From Loripinus fragilis (lineage: Eukaryota > Mollusca > Bivalvia > Lucinida > Lucinidae): a stretch of 64,000 bases of DNA. Location: NCBI GenBank assembly GCA_964019695.1, contig OZ026515.1:127904375-127968374 (forward strand), read 5' to 3'. The position numbers and the translations under genes are program-made. Numbering within the stretch: position 1 is the stretch's first letter; each line of letters opens with the position of its first letter. Below the pieces are notes generated by a model that was given only the letters and a program-made list of their open reading frames with translations, made no database searches and was not told the DNA's origin. Positions 45,506 through 55,606 of this stretch are shown piece by piece.

Positions 45506-46099
45506 AACTGATCTGAGCATACTAGGCCTAATTCCTTTTTATCCCTCAAAAGACCGTCTCGGTACTAGCAAGCAGTGTGGGCCCTCGTGAAATGACGCAG
45601 CATGCGTCATTTCTTCTGGGTCTTCACTGTTTGCCAAATTACATATTTAAATGTGAAAAAAAATGGTGCGAGGCTAGAAGCTTAAATGCATAGTTCCATA
45701 CTCTATGTTTGTTAGCCGCGACAGCTCTGACGAGACTGCGCGTATGCGCAGGCTCGTCTGATCATTCTCTGCTCGTCGATGGGATAAGTACCAACAAACA
45801 CTTTGACATTCGTAAACGAATTTCAAAGATAAGTGACGAAAAAGAGCAAGCTAGTCTCTGGTCGGCAAAAGAAACAAATTAAAAAAAATGAAGAAAAAGG
45901 ATTTTTTGAATGCCTCTGTAAGAATAAAAATGCCGTCATCCGACAAAGTTATGCCGCATTAACACTGATTTTCACACATTTACGATTAAATAAGGCTGTT
46001 GCAATTACGCCAATAATATTAAGATGATTAAAGGTGTGCATCTATTGACACCTCGTCCAAACATGCTGATCTCCTTAATTGATCAGTTTACAATTTTCA

Positions 46100-46130
46100 A
46101 TGGATGGATGGATGGATGGATGGATGGACA
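46100..46130 (+). repeat. (ATGG)n microsatellite
   Basis: GATGGATGGATGG run next to the R3 remnant; a (CATA)n run follows at 46227-46254. Confidence 0.9.
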
Positions 46131-46147
46131 GCCGGGGCGGACCCAGG

Positions 46148-46216
46148 CGCGGATCCAGGATTTTTTGTCGGGGGGGGGGGGTCTAGGCCCGACGGCCAGA
46201 ATACAGGATCCGCACA
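46148..46216. mobile_element. R3 palindromic element, deletion derivative
   Basis: Both ends are kept (GCGCGGATCCAGGATTTT and CAGGATCCGCACATG) around a G13-type run and a short GCCCGACGGCC hairpin. Only about 70 bp remain of the usual 285. Confidence 0.65.
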
Positions 46217-46427
46217 TGAGACCAGGCCATACATACATACATACATACATACGCATGTGCAGACAGGCACATACATGTTCATGCACAGGCAGACGGATGG
46301 ACATACATGTACATGTATAGACGGCAAACTAAAAGACAAGTTATTTAAAACATGCATAATCATGTACAGAGATAATGTCAGAAACATTCATGTGCATGCA
46401 TGTCGAGGCATACATGCGCGTGTCATT

Positions 46428-46573
46428 ATCTTTAAATTTCCCATGAAAATGAATAATTTGGTACCATCGAGACCAACTTATTTCATTTTCATAGGATATC
46501 TAAAAACGGGGGTTGGGGGACATGGAGGGGGTTCGAGCGATCCCCATGAACCCATACTGGATCCGCCACTGCT
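46428..46573. mobile_element. Palindromic element R6, copy 2
   Basis: TTTCCCATGAAAATGAATAA faces TTATTTCATTTTCATAGGAT, followed by a G-rich stretch and the end GGATCCGCCACTGC. Related to 34717-34876. Confidence 0.65.
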
Positions 46574-46810
46574 TATACATGTATGCTAATGCACAGACAT
46601 TCTGGTTGCATCATGCATGTGCATGCAACTCGTATGTACTTCAAAAATGATATGGGCTTAGTTGTCTTATGAATTTGGGCCGAGTTGTCTTATAAACTTG
46701 GGCTGATTTGGCATGGGCCGAGTTTTATGTGGGCCGAGTTGGCATGGGCCGAGTTGGTTTTGGGCCGAGTTGTCCGTAATTCGAATGTATGTATGTATGT
46801 ATGTATGTAT

Positions 46811-46905
46811 GTATGTCCAAATCAGGGTTTAATTGGAACACTCTGCGCATGTTGTGCAACAAGTCAGACTATATTGGCCCTGGAATCCTAGAAGTCTGTG
46901 AGTGT
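46811..46905 (+). repeat. Composite repeat R7, partial unit 3
   Basis: GTATGTCCAAATCAGGGTTT and the first internal subunit (GGCCCTGGAATCCTAGAAGT) resume after the iteron element, then the match stops at 46905. Confidence 0.7.
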
Positions 46906-48410
46906 CCAAAATTTTTTTCTGACTAAGCCCTAGTGGTATTGAAATGATTTTTTGCCCAAGTATGTGCATTGTAATGGACTGAAGTTAAGCGGTGTTTTGG
47001 AAAAGTTTTCCATCACTTTACGATTTTCGGGTTCAAAAGTGCAAAAACAACTTTTTGAAGAAATTAAGCGATTTTAATGCAGTTTTTATCGAATTCAAGT
47101 ACAGATGATTTCAAACCTGCCTAGTCGACTTGAAAAAACACCAAACACTTGACATTTTGTGTATATGACATAATTTTTATGAATTTTTAAAAAAATGATA
47201 ATTTTCAGAATTTTGCGAAATTTTATGAAATCATCAGCTGCACATACTTAAATCATTGTTTGTGTTTTTTTTATGTAAATGTGTTTGACAAAACACCATG
47301 CAACTTGATGAGCCCACTTTTTAACGATATTTTTTACTCCTTATATTTATGGTATCCACTTCCGATTTTAACGTGAAACTTTAAAGGTCATTTAAATGGC
47401 ATTTGTTAAAGATTTCGTTTGATTTTTAAGCAGAACAGTGACGCCCATTCATAATGAAGAACCCCTGAAAATTGCACTTCTGTGCCGAAGATGATAAAGC
47501 GTACAGAGCACTGCAAAGTGAGTATGCAACCTGCATGGTTAAGCTAAACATCCTTTGATTAAGCTGTTGACCGTGGCTGCTTCGTGTTAACGTAGAAGAG
47601 AAATGGAAATTTCAATCTTCAAAAAAAACTTTTGATTCATTTCATCTGATATCACAGCTGTTAGTTATAAACATCTTCAAACTAATTAAGATATAAATGG
47701 ATAACGTATCTGATGAATAGTTTATATCACACTAAAAAGTGTGACTTTTTGAAACGATGCTCAGACCCAATAAACACGGACTGGTCACTTACATACAGGT
47801 AAATGTATATATTGGTAATACGTTGTCGTGGCTCAACGGTGGATGAGCTTCAAAACTGACATATGTTGAAGATTAAATAATCATATCTCCGTTATTTCTC
47901 TGCATATCTTTGATTATCCTTCAAAAAGCAATGGTTCAATATACTATCTTTAAGACTGTGTTGTTATATTTATTGAAATTTTATCCGTCCTTTTGAACAT
48001 CAGCAAAAAATCTAGGTACCCCTTTTAGCTATTTTCGGCACTTTTAGCCGAAAATCGTCAGAAATCAACATAAAAAGATGAGAAAACTTCAATTCTTTTT
48101 ACTGTAACACGTAATATTTCAGCGTCGCATACCGGGAGTAACCTCTTAGAATCTCGCGTATGTTCAGAATCAATTTTTTTTGGCTGTTGTACTTTGAAAT
48201 AGCGCTAAAATAAAGCCTCGACAACATAACTTTGTATTATCGTCAGTGACCAGCCCGTTTATGCTGGGTCTCGACAAAGCATTGGACCTTTTTATAGAAT
48301 TTAAAGTTTGTGAGAGCGATTTTTACTTTCTGAACGGGAGCAAAAATTGTATGGTGGCTACTTATAACTTCGGTTCAGTGTATAACCGTCTGTGACTTTC
48401 CTAATTTCTA
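46906..48410. other. Non-coding stretch with a short inverted repeat
   Basis: AGACCCAATAAACACGGACT (47763) and GTGACCAGCCCGTTTATGCT (48244) belong to two inverted arms of about 80 bp (47750-47830 and 48200-48290) that may be TIRs of a 540-bp element. No coding sequence is supported. Confidence 0.4.
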
Positions 48411-48413
48411 AAA

Positions 48414-48606
48414 TAGTAAGTGAGTATGATTGAAAAGCAACCAGCTTTCTCTCCCTCTTCAAGATGATTGCAAAACTTGAATGGACACAAAGTAATGCAT
48501 AACAAAACAAAGACAAACACAGAACTCCCACAAACAAGGAAGTACATAAAACAGTAAACCAACAACAACAGAAACACCGCCTTAGAACGAACATTAGCCT
48601 AAGCCA
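48414..48606 (-). repeat. Dispersed repeat R2, copy d
   Basis: Minus strand shows TTCTAAGGCGGTGTTTCTGT, GTTACTTTGTGTCC-like, GCAATCATCTTGAAGAGGG and CAATCATACTCACTTACTA in R2 order. The frame 48358-48735 combines this repeat with the adjacent microsatellite. Confidence 0.7.
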
Positions 48607-48629
48607 ATGGGGTGGGGGGGCACGCACGC

Positions 48630-48735
48630 ACACACACACACACACGCACGCACTCGCGCACGCACGTACGCACATCCATCCATCCATCCATCCATCCATC
48701 CATCCATACATACATACATACATACATACTGTCAA
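48630..48735 (+). repeat. (CA)n, (CATC)n and (CATA)n microsatellites
   Basis: Three adjoining simple repeats: CACACGCACGCA, then CATCCATCCATC (48676-48707), then CATACATACATA (to about 48730). They are the complement of the tracts bounding R7 on the other side. Confidence 0.95.
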
Positions 48736-48739
48736 TCAG

Positions 48740-48923
48740 ACAGATGGACAGACAGAAAGACAGAAAGACATGGGTGTCTGCACGCATGAGCTGCATGCAT
48801 GGACACATTCTAGCCAACATACAAACATCGAAGTAAGAAGTAAGAAGTTAGAAGTAAGAAGTTAGAAGTAATAAGTAAGAAGTAAGAAGTTAGAAGTTAG
48901 AAATAAGGAAATTAACAGACTGT

Positions 48924-49006
<83 letters not shown>

Positions 49007-49260
49007 CGACCCTCCCCAATCCATTCCACTGTTCTGTGACAATTTCAGGACACTCGCAGACTTTCAGGATTCTGGTGCCCATGGAGGTAAACTCTGCTTT
49101 GGACTACTGCGTCACCCTCCAAGCCAATGAATTGGTCTGCGTCACTTTCTAGAGACTCGCAGACTTCCAGGATTTAGGTGCCAATCAAGTTAAGCCCTGT
49201 TTTTACATCCTAGGACCCACCAAAAACCATTCGATCAGTCTGCGACACTTTCTGGCCGAG
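48740..49260 (-). repeat. Composite repeat R7, reversed unit
   Basis: Contains, in reverse, the CTGTCT block, GATGTTTGTATGTTGGC, a TTCTTACTTC tract (48833-48905), a long (AC)n run (48927-49004) and GGTCGGT... through CTCGCAGACTTCCAGGATTT. It is the complete R7 unit in opposite orientation and ends where the LINE fragment starts. Confidence 0.7.
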
Positions 49261-49860
49261 GATGAGATGAGTTACTTTTTCCTGGATGAGGAGATGAGTT
49301 ACTTTTTCCTTGTGTACCTTCTTGCACTTTCTCTGTTGCTTGTTGTTTTATGTATTCCGTATAGCTGTCGTCTGTGTATGTGCTTTCGTTGTCACTTTGT
49401 GTATATTTGTTGCAAGTGCCTGGTTTTACAGCACTTGTATAGGTTTGACCAGTGTAAAATTGATCGTATTGTTTATGAGCATCTGGAAATGATAGGTTGT
49501 TTTCACATTTGATTTTGAGTATTTTCTTCTCTTTCTCCCATTGTGGGCATTGTTTTGAGTTTGCAGGATGATCACCTGAGCAGTTAACATATTTGGTTGG
49601 TTTGTCACACACTTGACAATTGTAACACCGAAGTGGGTTTGGCATATAGACATCTACTTTCACTTGTATAAAGCCTATTTTAACAACTGTAGGTAAGTAA
49701 GTGAATTAAATGTAAGAACAAATGTATAAGTTGGTTTTAAGGTACCATCACGACGTACAGTGATTCTATGCACACCCGTAACTCCCTGTTCAGCCATACC
49801 TTCCTTGATATCATCATTTGTGACTCTTTGGAAAGAAGCCTTTTTTATATAGTAGTCTGT
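49235..49860 (-). pseudogene. LINE ORF1-type nucleic-acid-binding fragment (zinc knuckle)
   Basis: The minus-strand frame 49663-49235 carries YMPNPLRCYNCQVCDKPTKY then CVNCSGDHPANS, QCPQWEKEKKILKIK and LSFPDAHKQY. This is the C-terminal zinc-knuckle part of ORF1 of jockey/I-type LINEs. The expected FGH...C first knuckle and the second knuckle are missing between CYNC and the last one, so an internal deletion is likely. Upstream, in a different frame, 49850-49675 supplies GVTGVHRITVRRDGTLKPTY and FVLTFNS, the usual preceding ORF1 segment. The two parts are split by a frameshift near 49675. The protein normally coats LINE RNA. Confidence 0.65.
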
Positions 49861-50683
49861 TGAAGCTGGGATGTGCCTGAACTTATGAGAGTGATGTGCT
49901 CTGGTCCTAGTGGAGGCGGCTGTAAGATTGTCATCTGCTGGAATGTCAACAAGTCCATGGATGATCTTGAACATCATAGTCAGTTGGTATTTAGCATGTC
50001 TGGTCTCCAATGTTTCCCACTCAAGACGTTCGAGCATGGGTGTTACGCTACTTGTATTTCTATATCGATTTGTTTTGTATCTTGCTGCCCGTCTCTGTGC
50101 CATCTAGAGCATATTGGTGTAATCTTGGGTGTATGGGCTCCAGACTGAGCAGCAGTACTTCAGTACGGGTCTTACAAGGGAGAGATATGCAGCAGTCTTC
50201 GTTTGTTCATTACTGGCTTTTAGATTTCTCCACAAGAGGCCTAAAATGTTGTTTCCCTTCTTGATGGTCTGGTCGATGTGCTTGTTCCATGACATATTGG
50301 ACTATATTTACACTCTGATATATCGTGTTGAGTCCTCAGTTGTTAAGGTATGGCCTTTGAAAATATAGTTCTTTGAATGTGGATTCTTAGATCTTGAGAT
50401 TCATTTATCTGGATGGAAGGCCATGCCCCCACTTTTTCTCCCATTAGAACTGCGAGTTGATTCAGGTCCTCTTGTAGGATTTCGGCATCTTTATCATTCC
50501 TTATCCTTCTGTACAGTATGCAGTCGCCAGCAAATAACCTTGTGCTTGACTGGACGCAATCTGAGAGGTCATTTATGAAGAGGAGAAATAATACTGGTCC
50601 CAAGACTGTTCCTTGAGGTATTCCGCTGATAACCGATGCTGTCGGAGGTAGCGCCTTCTACTTGCACTTGCTGGGCTCTGTCT
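49855..50683 (-). pseudogene. LINE element C: 3' part of ORF2 (RT thumb and C-terminus)
   Basis: Starting near 50640 the minus strand shows SGIPQGTVLGPVLFLLFIND, then LFAGDCILYRRI, where the catalytic FADD has become FAGD. After frame changes near 50343 and a stop at 50104, it continues with SWNKHIDQTIKKGNNILGLL, WSPYTQDY, QRRAARYKTNRYRNTSSV and LDRLEWETLE-type sequence (ERLEWETLETRHAKYQLTMM). These are landmarks of jockey/CR1-like LINE reverse transcriptases. It then fuses in frame with the ORF1 fragment at about 49850. The missing 5' portion and the mutated active site show it is dead. Confidence 0.75.
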
Positions 50684-52085
50684 TTCTTTCTTTCTTTCTT
50701 ATTTTCTTTCTCTTAAACTGGCACGATCAAATTATGATCATTACGCCAGGGAGTGCAATTTTGGAATTTTGATGAAAAAAACAAAAACAAAACAAACAAC
50801 AAAAACAAAACAAAAAAAAACAAAAAAATCTTATGGCTGTGTTTTTAACTAAATGAGGAGTGCCCTAAACTCCTCAGCAGTCTGGGAATTGACCACCGAA
50901 GGAGAAAGACTATTCCACTGTGGTATAGTCCGGGGGGAAAAAGAGTTATTCGGGGCATCACTGTATGTCTGGTATCTACAATATTGGGCACTGTGTGATG
51001 ACCTGGTAGATTTCAAACTGCGAGCAGGGGTCAGGTACTTGTCTTTTTCTATAGACACAGCACCAGAATGTATCTTATGAAAGAGAAGCAGGGAGGACCG
51101 GTCCCTACGGGCCTCAAGAGGTGGCCACTCAAGCTCATCAAGCATCTCGCCGACACTACTTGTGTTACGCCATCTCCTGCAGGTCCAACCGGCTGCTGTC
51201 CTCTGAACTTTCTCTACCTGATTAATCTGAAGTTTTGAGTAAGGGCTCCAAATGGGCGCTGCATACTCTAGTTTAGGCAGAACCAAAGTTTTGTATGCAA
51301 CTTCCTTAGTACTCCGAGGTGCAAAAGCCAAATTCCTGCGAAGGAAACCAAGTGTCTTAGTTGCTTTGGAAGAAATTTCTGAAATGTGTTGACCCCAATC
51401 CATATTATCAGAGATGGTTATGCCAAGGTATTTTGCTGACTGAACGTTTTCCAAAGTTTGGTTGTGAAGGGAGTAATCAAAGAGAATCTGTTTGTGATGC
51501 TGATGCTGAGTCACTCTCATAGAGTGACATTTGGCCACATTGAACTTCATTTGCCAATCGGCTTCCCATTGTCCTAAGCTAGTGAGGTCTTCCTGCAGTA
51601 TAAAACAGTCTTGAATCGAATGAATGTTTCTATACAGGACACAGTCGTCCGCGAACAGGCAAACAGAAGACCTGATGTTTTCCGGCAGGTCTGTGATGAA
51701 GACTTGAATCCACTTGTATGTGTTGCCTCTTACGCCATAGTGATCCATTTTCTTTAACATACGTTTGTGCGGAACACGGTCAAACGCCTTGGAAAAGTCT
51801 AGGATGATTAAGTCATATTGATGTTTCTTATCCAAGCCGGACACAAGTTCGTGGGATAGGGTGAGTAGTTGTGTTTCACAGCTACGTGTGGCTCTAAACC
51901 CATGTTGACATTCTGTGAGTACTTGGTGTTCCTCTAGGTGCTTTAAGACATTGATGGTTATTACGTGTTCTCGGACCGTGCAACAGGGACTGGTAAGCGA
52001 GACTGGTCTGTAATTAGAGGCTTTGTTCTTCTCTCCCGTTTTGAAGATCGCTGTGACGTTAGCTATCTTTCAGTCCCTTGGAAGA
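50684..52085 (-). mobile_element. LINE element B, 5'-truncated, RT core deleted
   Basis: The match begins near 52085 with KIANVTAIFKTGEKNKASNY and RPVSLTS (after one in-frame stop), then HGFRATRSCETQLLTLSHEL. From 51844 to 50849 it is an open frame of 331 codons: LIILDFSKAFDRVPHKRM, LFADDCVLYRNI, WQMKFNVAKCHSM, GFLRRNLAFAP, LEYAAPIWSPYS and PRTIPQWNSLSPSV. Between KWIQVF and ITDLPENI about 40 residues are gone, including the SGVPQGTVLGP motif, so it cannot be active though it remains open. A 3' UTR ends in a (GAAA)n tail (50684-50712). Clade: jockey/CR1-like, by motif only. Confidence 0.8.
50849..51844 (-). pseudogene. LINE B ORF2 remnant (331 codons, internally deleted RT)
   Basis: Open frame of element B described in its parent entry. 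It encodes RT palm motif A (LDFSKAFD) and motif C (FADD) but lacks the segment between, including motif B (GVPQG). The start is not a true start: the coding match continues upstream to about 52070. The C-terminal IPQWNSLSPSVV and EEFRALLI end is complete and followed by TAG. Confidence 0.8.
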
Positions 52086-52087
52086 TA

Positions 52088-52455
52088 TCCAGATAAGAAA
52101 TACCTTTAAATGACATTTCCTCCTGAACCACTGGTCCAAATTCAAAATTATTTGACAGAATTGTTCCTCATGATACCTTCTACCATAATTGCACAAATGG
52201 TTTGGATCTGCTGAACAAAGGGGCTGTCAGACCTCTAGATAAGAAATGTCTTTAAACAACATCTCCTTTTGAACCACTGGTCCAAATTCCATATACCTTC
52301 GGGCCCCATACTGGGTCCGAGATATAGCTTCACATGATTATTCCCCATGATGCCCTGTCTCAAAATTGCATAAATGGTTCTGCTGCACCCAACAGGAGGG
52401 TTGCCAAAGCTCCAGATAAGAAATCTTTTAAACGACATCTGACCCAAATCCCAAG
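52088..52455 (+). repeat. Tandem repeat of CCAGATAAGAAAT...GAACCACTGGTCCAAATTC units
   Basis: Starts of similar segments lie at 52088, 52231 and 52417: each has (C)AGATAAGAAAT, CTTTAAA(C/T)GACAT, CTGAACCACTGGTCCAAATTC, TTCC(T/C)CATGATACC and ATAATTGCA(C/T)AAATGGTT. LINE B borders it on one side and the tail of LINE A interrupts its third unit on the other. Confidence 0.65.
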
Positions 52456-52479
52456 GTTGTTGTTGTTGTTGTTGTTGTT
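52456..52479 (+). repeat. (TTG)8 run, the (CAA)n tail of LINE A
   Basis: On the minus strand GGCCAAATGGCTGCTAACAA leads into (CAA)8, a simple-repeat tail typical of I-superfamily LINEs. It marks the 3' end of element A. Confidence 0.8.
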
Positions 52480-52573
52480 AGCAGCCATTTGGCCGAAGTA
52501 TCACTCTGGTAATTGGGCTCTTCAGTATAACTTCGTAGTAAAAACTCTCCGGTATATTTGTTAGGCGTGTGTG

Positions 52574-53539
52574 TCAGGTTCGGTTGTTGATTAAAAAAAA
52601 AAAATATTGAGTTTTGAATCTTTTTGTACTTAAAATATACTCTTCAAAGATTTCATTCAAGATTTCTCTGCATTCCTGTAAGTCATCTTCTGCTTTCACC
52701 TCAAGAAACATCTTGCAAGACCACTCACTACTGCCAATGGTAAAGAACATTTTTGACATCAACCTTTCTCTAATCTCCAAATGCTGCTCACAGTCTTCTA
52801 TGTAGTGTTTCACACTTTCAGGCTCCCCACAAGTGCAGAGAGGTGAATCTTTCAGACCTACTGTGTGCATATACCCATTTAGATAACAGTAACCTGTTCT
52901 CAGCTGTGATGTTATTCGCTGGGTTGGGATGCTATTTGCTGCTTTCTTTTTTGCTTTCACTGTAGGATGCAAATCATACATGTGTCTACCTGCCTGTGAA
53001 GCTTCCCATCTGTTTTGCCATTTAACTGTACAAGAGTCCTTCACCGCCCTTTTGATGTCAATAGAAGTGAGAGGTGTGCACACTTCTGGCATGTTCTCGG
53101 CATCAACTGCTGCTTTTTTCGCCAGCCTGTCCGCTATTTCATTCCCTGTAATTTCTGCATGGCCTGGTGTCCAATTAATATTTATTTCCACATTTTGTCT
53201 TTTCAGGATGTCCATGATTTGTTTAATTTCAAATACTACAGATGTGTGTGATTTATTTTCCCATCCGAGAGTAAGGATCCCCACTGCCGATTGTGAATCC
53301 GAAAAGAGCATTACCTTTTTGACCAGTAGTTTTTCCATTTCTAGCTTGATGCTTTCAAGTGCAATCTTGATGGCTATAAATTCACCTAGAAGGATTGATG
53401 ATCTTGTGGATACAGGTTGCTTCAGATCAACCCTCTCTTCATTCGGAAGAAACAAGCATGCCCCTGCTCCACATGGACCTGGATTTCCCCTGCAGGAACC
53501 ATCAGTGAACCCATAGATTACATCTTTTTCCGCTGATCA
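52574..53539 (-). pseudogene. LINE A RNase H domain
   Basis: After the stop at 53537-53539 (a TGA where CGA is likely) the frame continues in phase with FTDGSCRGNPGPCGAGACLF, LLGEFIAIKIALE, VMLFSDSQSAVGIL and INWTPGHAEITGNEIADRLA. All four catalytic acidic positions (D, E, D, D) are visible. A cysteine-bearing tail follows (YCYLNGYMHTVGLKDSPLCT then CGEPESVKHYIEDC), a common zinc-like C-terminus after RNase H in these elements. The domain degrades the RNA strand of RNA:DNA hybrids. The open frame ends at TAA 52574. Confidence 0.85.
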
Positions 53540-54961
53540 CATCTGTCCTTCAATAATTTTTCTTGCTTCTTCCTCTTGTAATTTGTTTCTTGAGTTAGAT
53601 GAGCCAAGATTATTCCAGTATTCTGGACGTTGAATAGAAGGTGCCAGACATTGAAGGTATGAAGCTTCTGGCTCAACTGATCTGATGTCTAAGCCTGTAT
53701 TTGAGATTACATCTGTCAACTGCATAAAGGCCTTGTTAAAGGGAGACAAAAACTTTTCTGTACTTTCCTCCATCTGGTATTTCCATGCATCAAAGCACTT
53801 TGCAATTTCTTCATTTTGATCCTTCGCCATGATTTTAACAAGTTCTCTAACTGCAAGCTCTTCTCTCCTCAGATCTAATGGCATAATTCCAGCCTCCACT
53901 TCCAGTGCTTCTATTCCTGAAGTAGCAGGAGTTCCCAAACACAAAGCTAAACACGTTCTTTGGATTTTATCTAGTTGTTCACAATTCCCAATCTGCCATA
54001 CTGTGGATCCATATTCCAGGTGGGGAAGAACAATACTTTTATACAGTTTAAGCATATTTTCAGCACTTATCTGTTCTGACCTTCCTACTATTGCCAGTGA
54101 AGCAGCTGCCTTAGTGGCTTTCCTTTCTATTGCATCAATATGTTTTTGAAAACTGAACTTCTCATCCAGGATGACTCCAAGCAGTTTTGGTGAGTTTGTT
54201 CTCTTAACGTCTTTTCCATCCATTTTTATAGTAATGCTGGATATTTCATTATCCATTTTTCTGTTAAACAAGCAAAATTCAGTCTTTTCTATGATTAATT
54301 TCATTCTCCATTTTTTTGTCCAATCTGTTATCTTCACCAGGTCTCTCTCAATGGCTTCCACTAAGAGTTTTGCATCTGATCCTGTCTGCCAAATTGTACC
54401 ATCATCCGCAAACTTAACTTTCTTTCCTTCTACTAATGCATAAATGTCCTTTATGAAGAAGTTGAAAAGAAGAGGAGAGAGAACTGAACCTTGAGGCAAA
54501 CCCAACATAGTACAAAATTTGCTGTTGTCTGATCCCTTCATGTAACAGAAAGCCTGTCTTGATTCCAAGAAGCTTTGGAGCCACCCCCATATCTTCCCAG
54601 TGATGCCCATATCATGCAATTTAGCCAACAATCCGTTCCTCCACACTGAATCAAATGCTTTCTCCATATCTATAAATACCCCTACCGTCACATGACCGTC
54701 GTTGAATCCTTGTATGATATTCTGTACCAATCTCAACAGAGCCATACTAGTTCCATGGAATCTCCTAAACCCTTCTTGTTCTGGATCAAGGATTCTGTGA
54801 TGCTCAACAAAGGAGTAGAGTCTAGTAAAAACTATTCTTTCTAAGCATTTTCCAAGTATACTAGTCAGACTAATTGGTCTGTAGGACCCAGCATTATGAT
54901 AACTTGGCTTTCCTGGCGTTCTCAAAAACTTGACCTTGGCTAATTTCCAATCTTGGGGCAC
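53540..54961 (-). pseudogene. LINE A reverse transcriptase
   Basis: Long frame of about 474 codons: WKLAKVKFLRTPGKPSYHNA, GSYRPISLTSILGKCLERI, QEGFRRFHGTSMALLRLVQN, FIDMEKAFDSVWRNGLLAKL, CTMLGLPQGSVLSPLLFNFF and KVKFADDGTIW. The order of RT motifs is complete and the FADD core is intact, with an N-terminal half that matches the frame at 55389-54940 across a one-base shift in the A-run near 54955. It is followed in frame by RNase H after one stop. Target-primed reverse transcription would be its role. The shift and stop disable this copy. Confidence 0.85.
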
Positions 54962-55375
54962 TTTTTCTCACTCCATGACTTATTAAATAAAGTATTAATT
55001 GCTCTGGTAAGTGCTTGACTACCTTCCTGAAGTAATTCTCCATAAATGTTATCTGGTCCAGGGGCTTTGTCTTTGTGAAGTAGTTGTATTGCAGCTTCTG
55101 TCTCTTCCTCCCTTATTTTCTCATTAAGAAATTCATCACCTGTTTCGGACTCTAAACTTCTATGTATATCTTCAACTTTTTGGTCTATTTCACATTTAAA
55201 TTCCTCATCTAACTCCTCACCTATCATGTGCTTCCCTCCAAAAAATATATCTTTCATCAATTTACATTTTTCTGCTGTACCGAACACAGGTTTACCATCA
55301 TCCAACAGAGGCAAAACATCCTCATGTACATGTTCTTTACAGGGTGGTTTGGAGTGTTTCCATTCTCGCGAGACC
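54940..55375 (-). pseudogene. LINE A, linker upstream of RT
   Basis: KPPCKEHVHEDVLPLLDDGK, VFGTAEKCKLMKDIFFGGKH, and DKAPGPDNIYGELLQEG, the last being the standard APGPDNI segment before RT. Its reading frame runs into WSEKK and is then shifted relative to the RT frame. The endonuclease expected upstream is absent; sequence upstream of about 55375 changes to a CpG-rich, promoter-like style. Confidence 0.75.
55364..55373. promoter_or_regulatory. TCTCGCGAGA motif
   Basis: A perfect 10-bp palindrome. It is known as a core element of CpG-type animal promoters (bound by BANP in vertebrates and insects). It lies 234 bp before the ATG at 55607 and is accompanied by CTCTCGCATTTCGCCC and CATCATGGGTAACTAGCG, which also look promoter-like. 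Function here is inferred from position. Confidence 0.45.
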
Positions 55376-55606
55376 TGACGATACCTCATCTAGATCTCTC
55401 GCATTTCGCCCTTTGCATCATGGGTAACTAGCGATATTTGGCTAGTCTCGTTCAATTCTCGCACTGCTGTAATGGCTGAATTTATTGTTAAAAATAGCAA
55501 AAAGATATTTTTTTGACAGTTTATCATTTCTCTTTTAGTCAGTATTTTCTGAATGTAAAGCTCCGAGTCATGCAAGCAGTGATCGCATAATATATTTTTA
55601 ATAAAA

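Larger units (their letters stand above)
44840..46773. mobile_element. 1.93-kb TIR element with CTCGGCCCA iteron ends
   Basis: Left end ACAACTCGGCCCAACACCAA, right end in reverse complement ACAACTCGGCCCAAAACCAA. Each terminal ~100-110 bp contains five to seven copies of ACTCGGCCCA spaced by CATGCC, CATAAA and similar, and the spacing pattern is conserved between ends. The element interrupts an R7 unit: CTGTATGTATG before it and AATGTATGTATG after it. No transposase is found; inside lie an inverted repeat (45325-45505), an R3 remnant and an R6 copy. I cannot assign a superfamily. Minus-strand frames at 44702-45028 are translated iterons. Confidence 0.75.
52456..55375 (-). mobile_element. LINE element A, I-superfamily-like, 5'-truncated
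   Basis: About 2.9 kb on the minus strand: the linker before RT (from about 55375), RT, RNase H, short 3' UTR and a (CAA)n tail. The combination of RT plus RNase H in one ORF is characteristic of the I superfamily (I, Nimb, Ingi, LOA, R1-like groups). The endonuclease domain is missing. It is inserted in the tandem repeat on its 3' side and sits directly against the TCTCGCGAGA-bearing promoter region on its 5' side. One frameshift (near 54950) and one stop (53537) disrupt it. Confidence 0.85.

Noticed and set aside
48630..49004. CRISPR-like regular spacing in the repeats
   Set aside because: These are simple-sequence repeats in animal DNA with no spacer structure.
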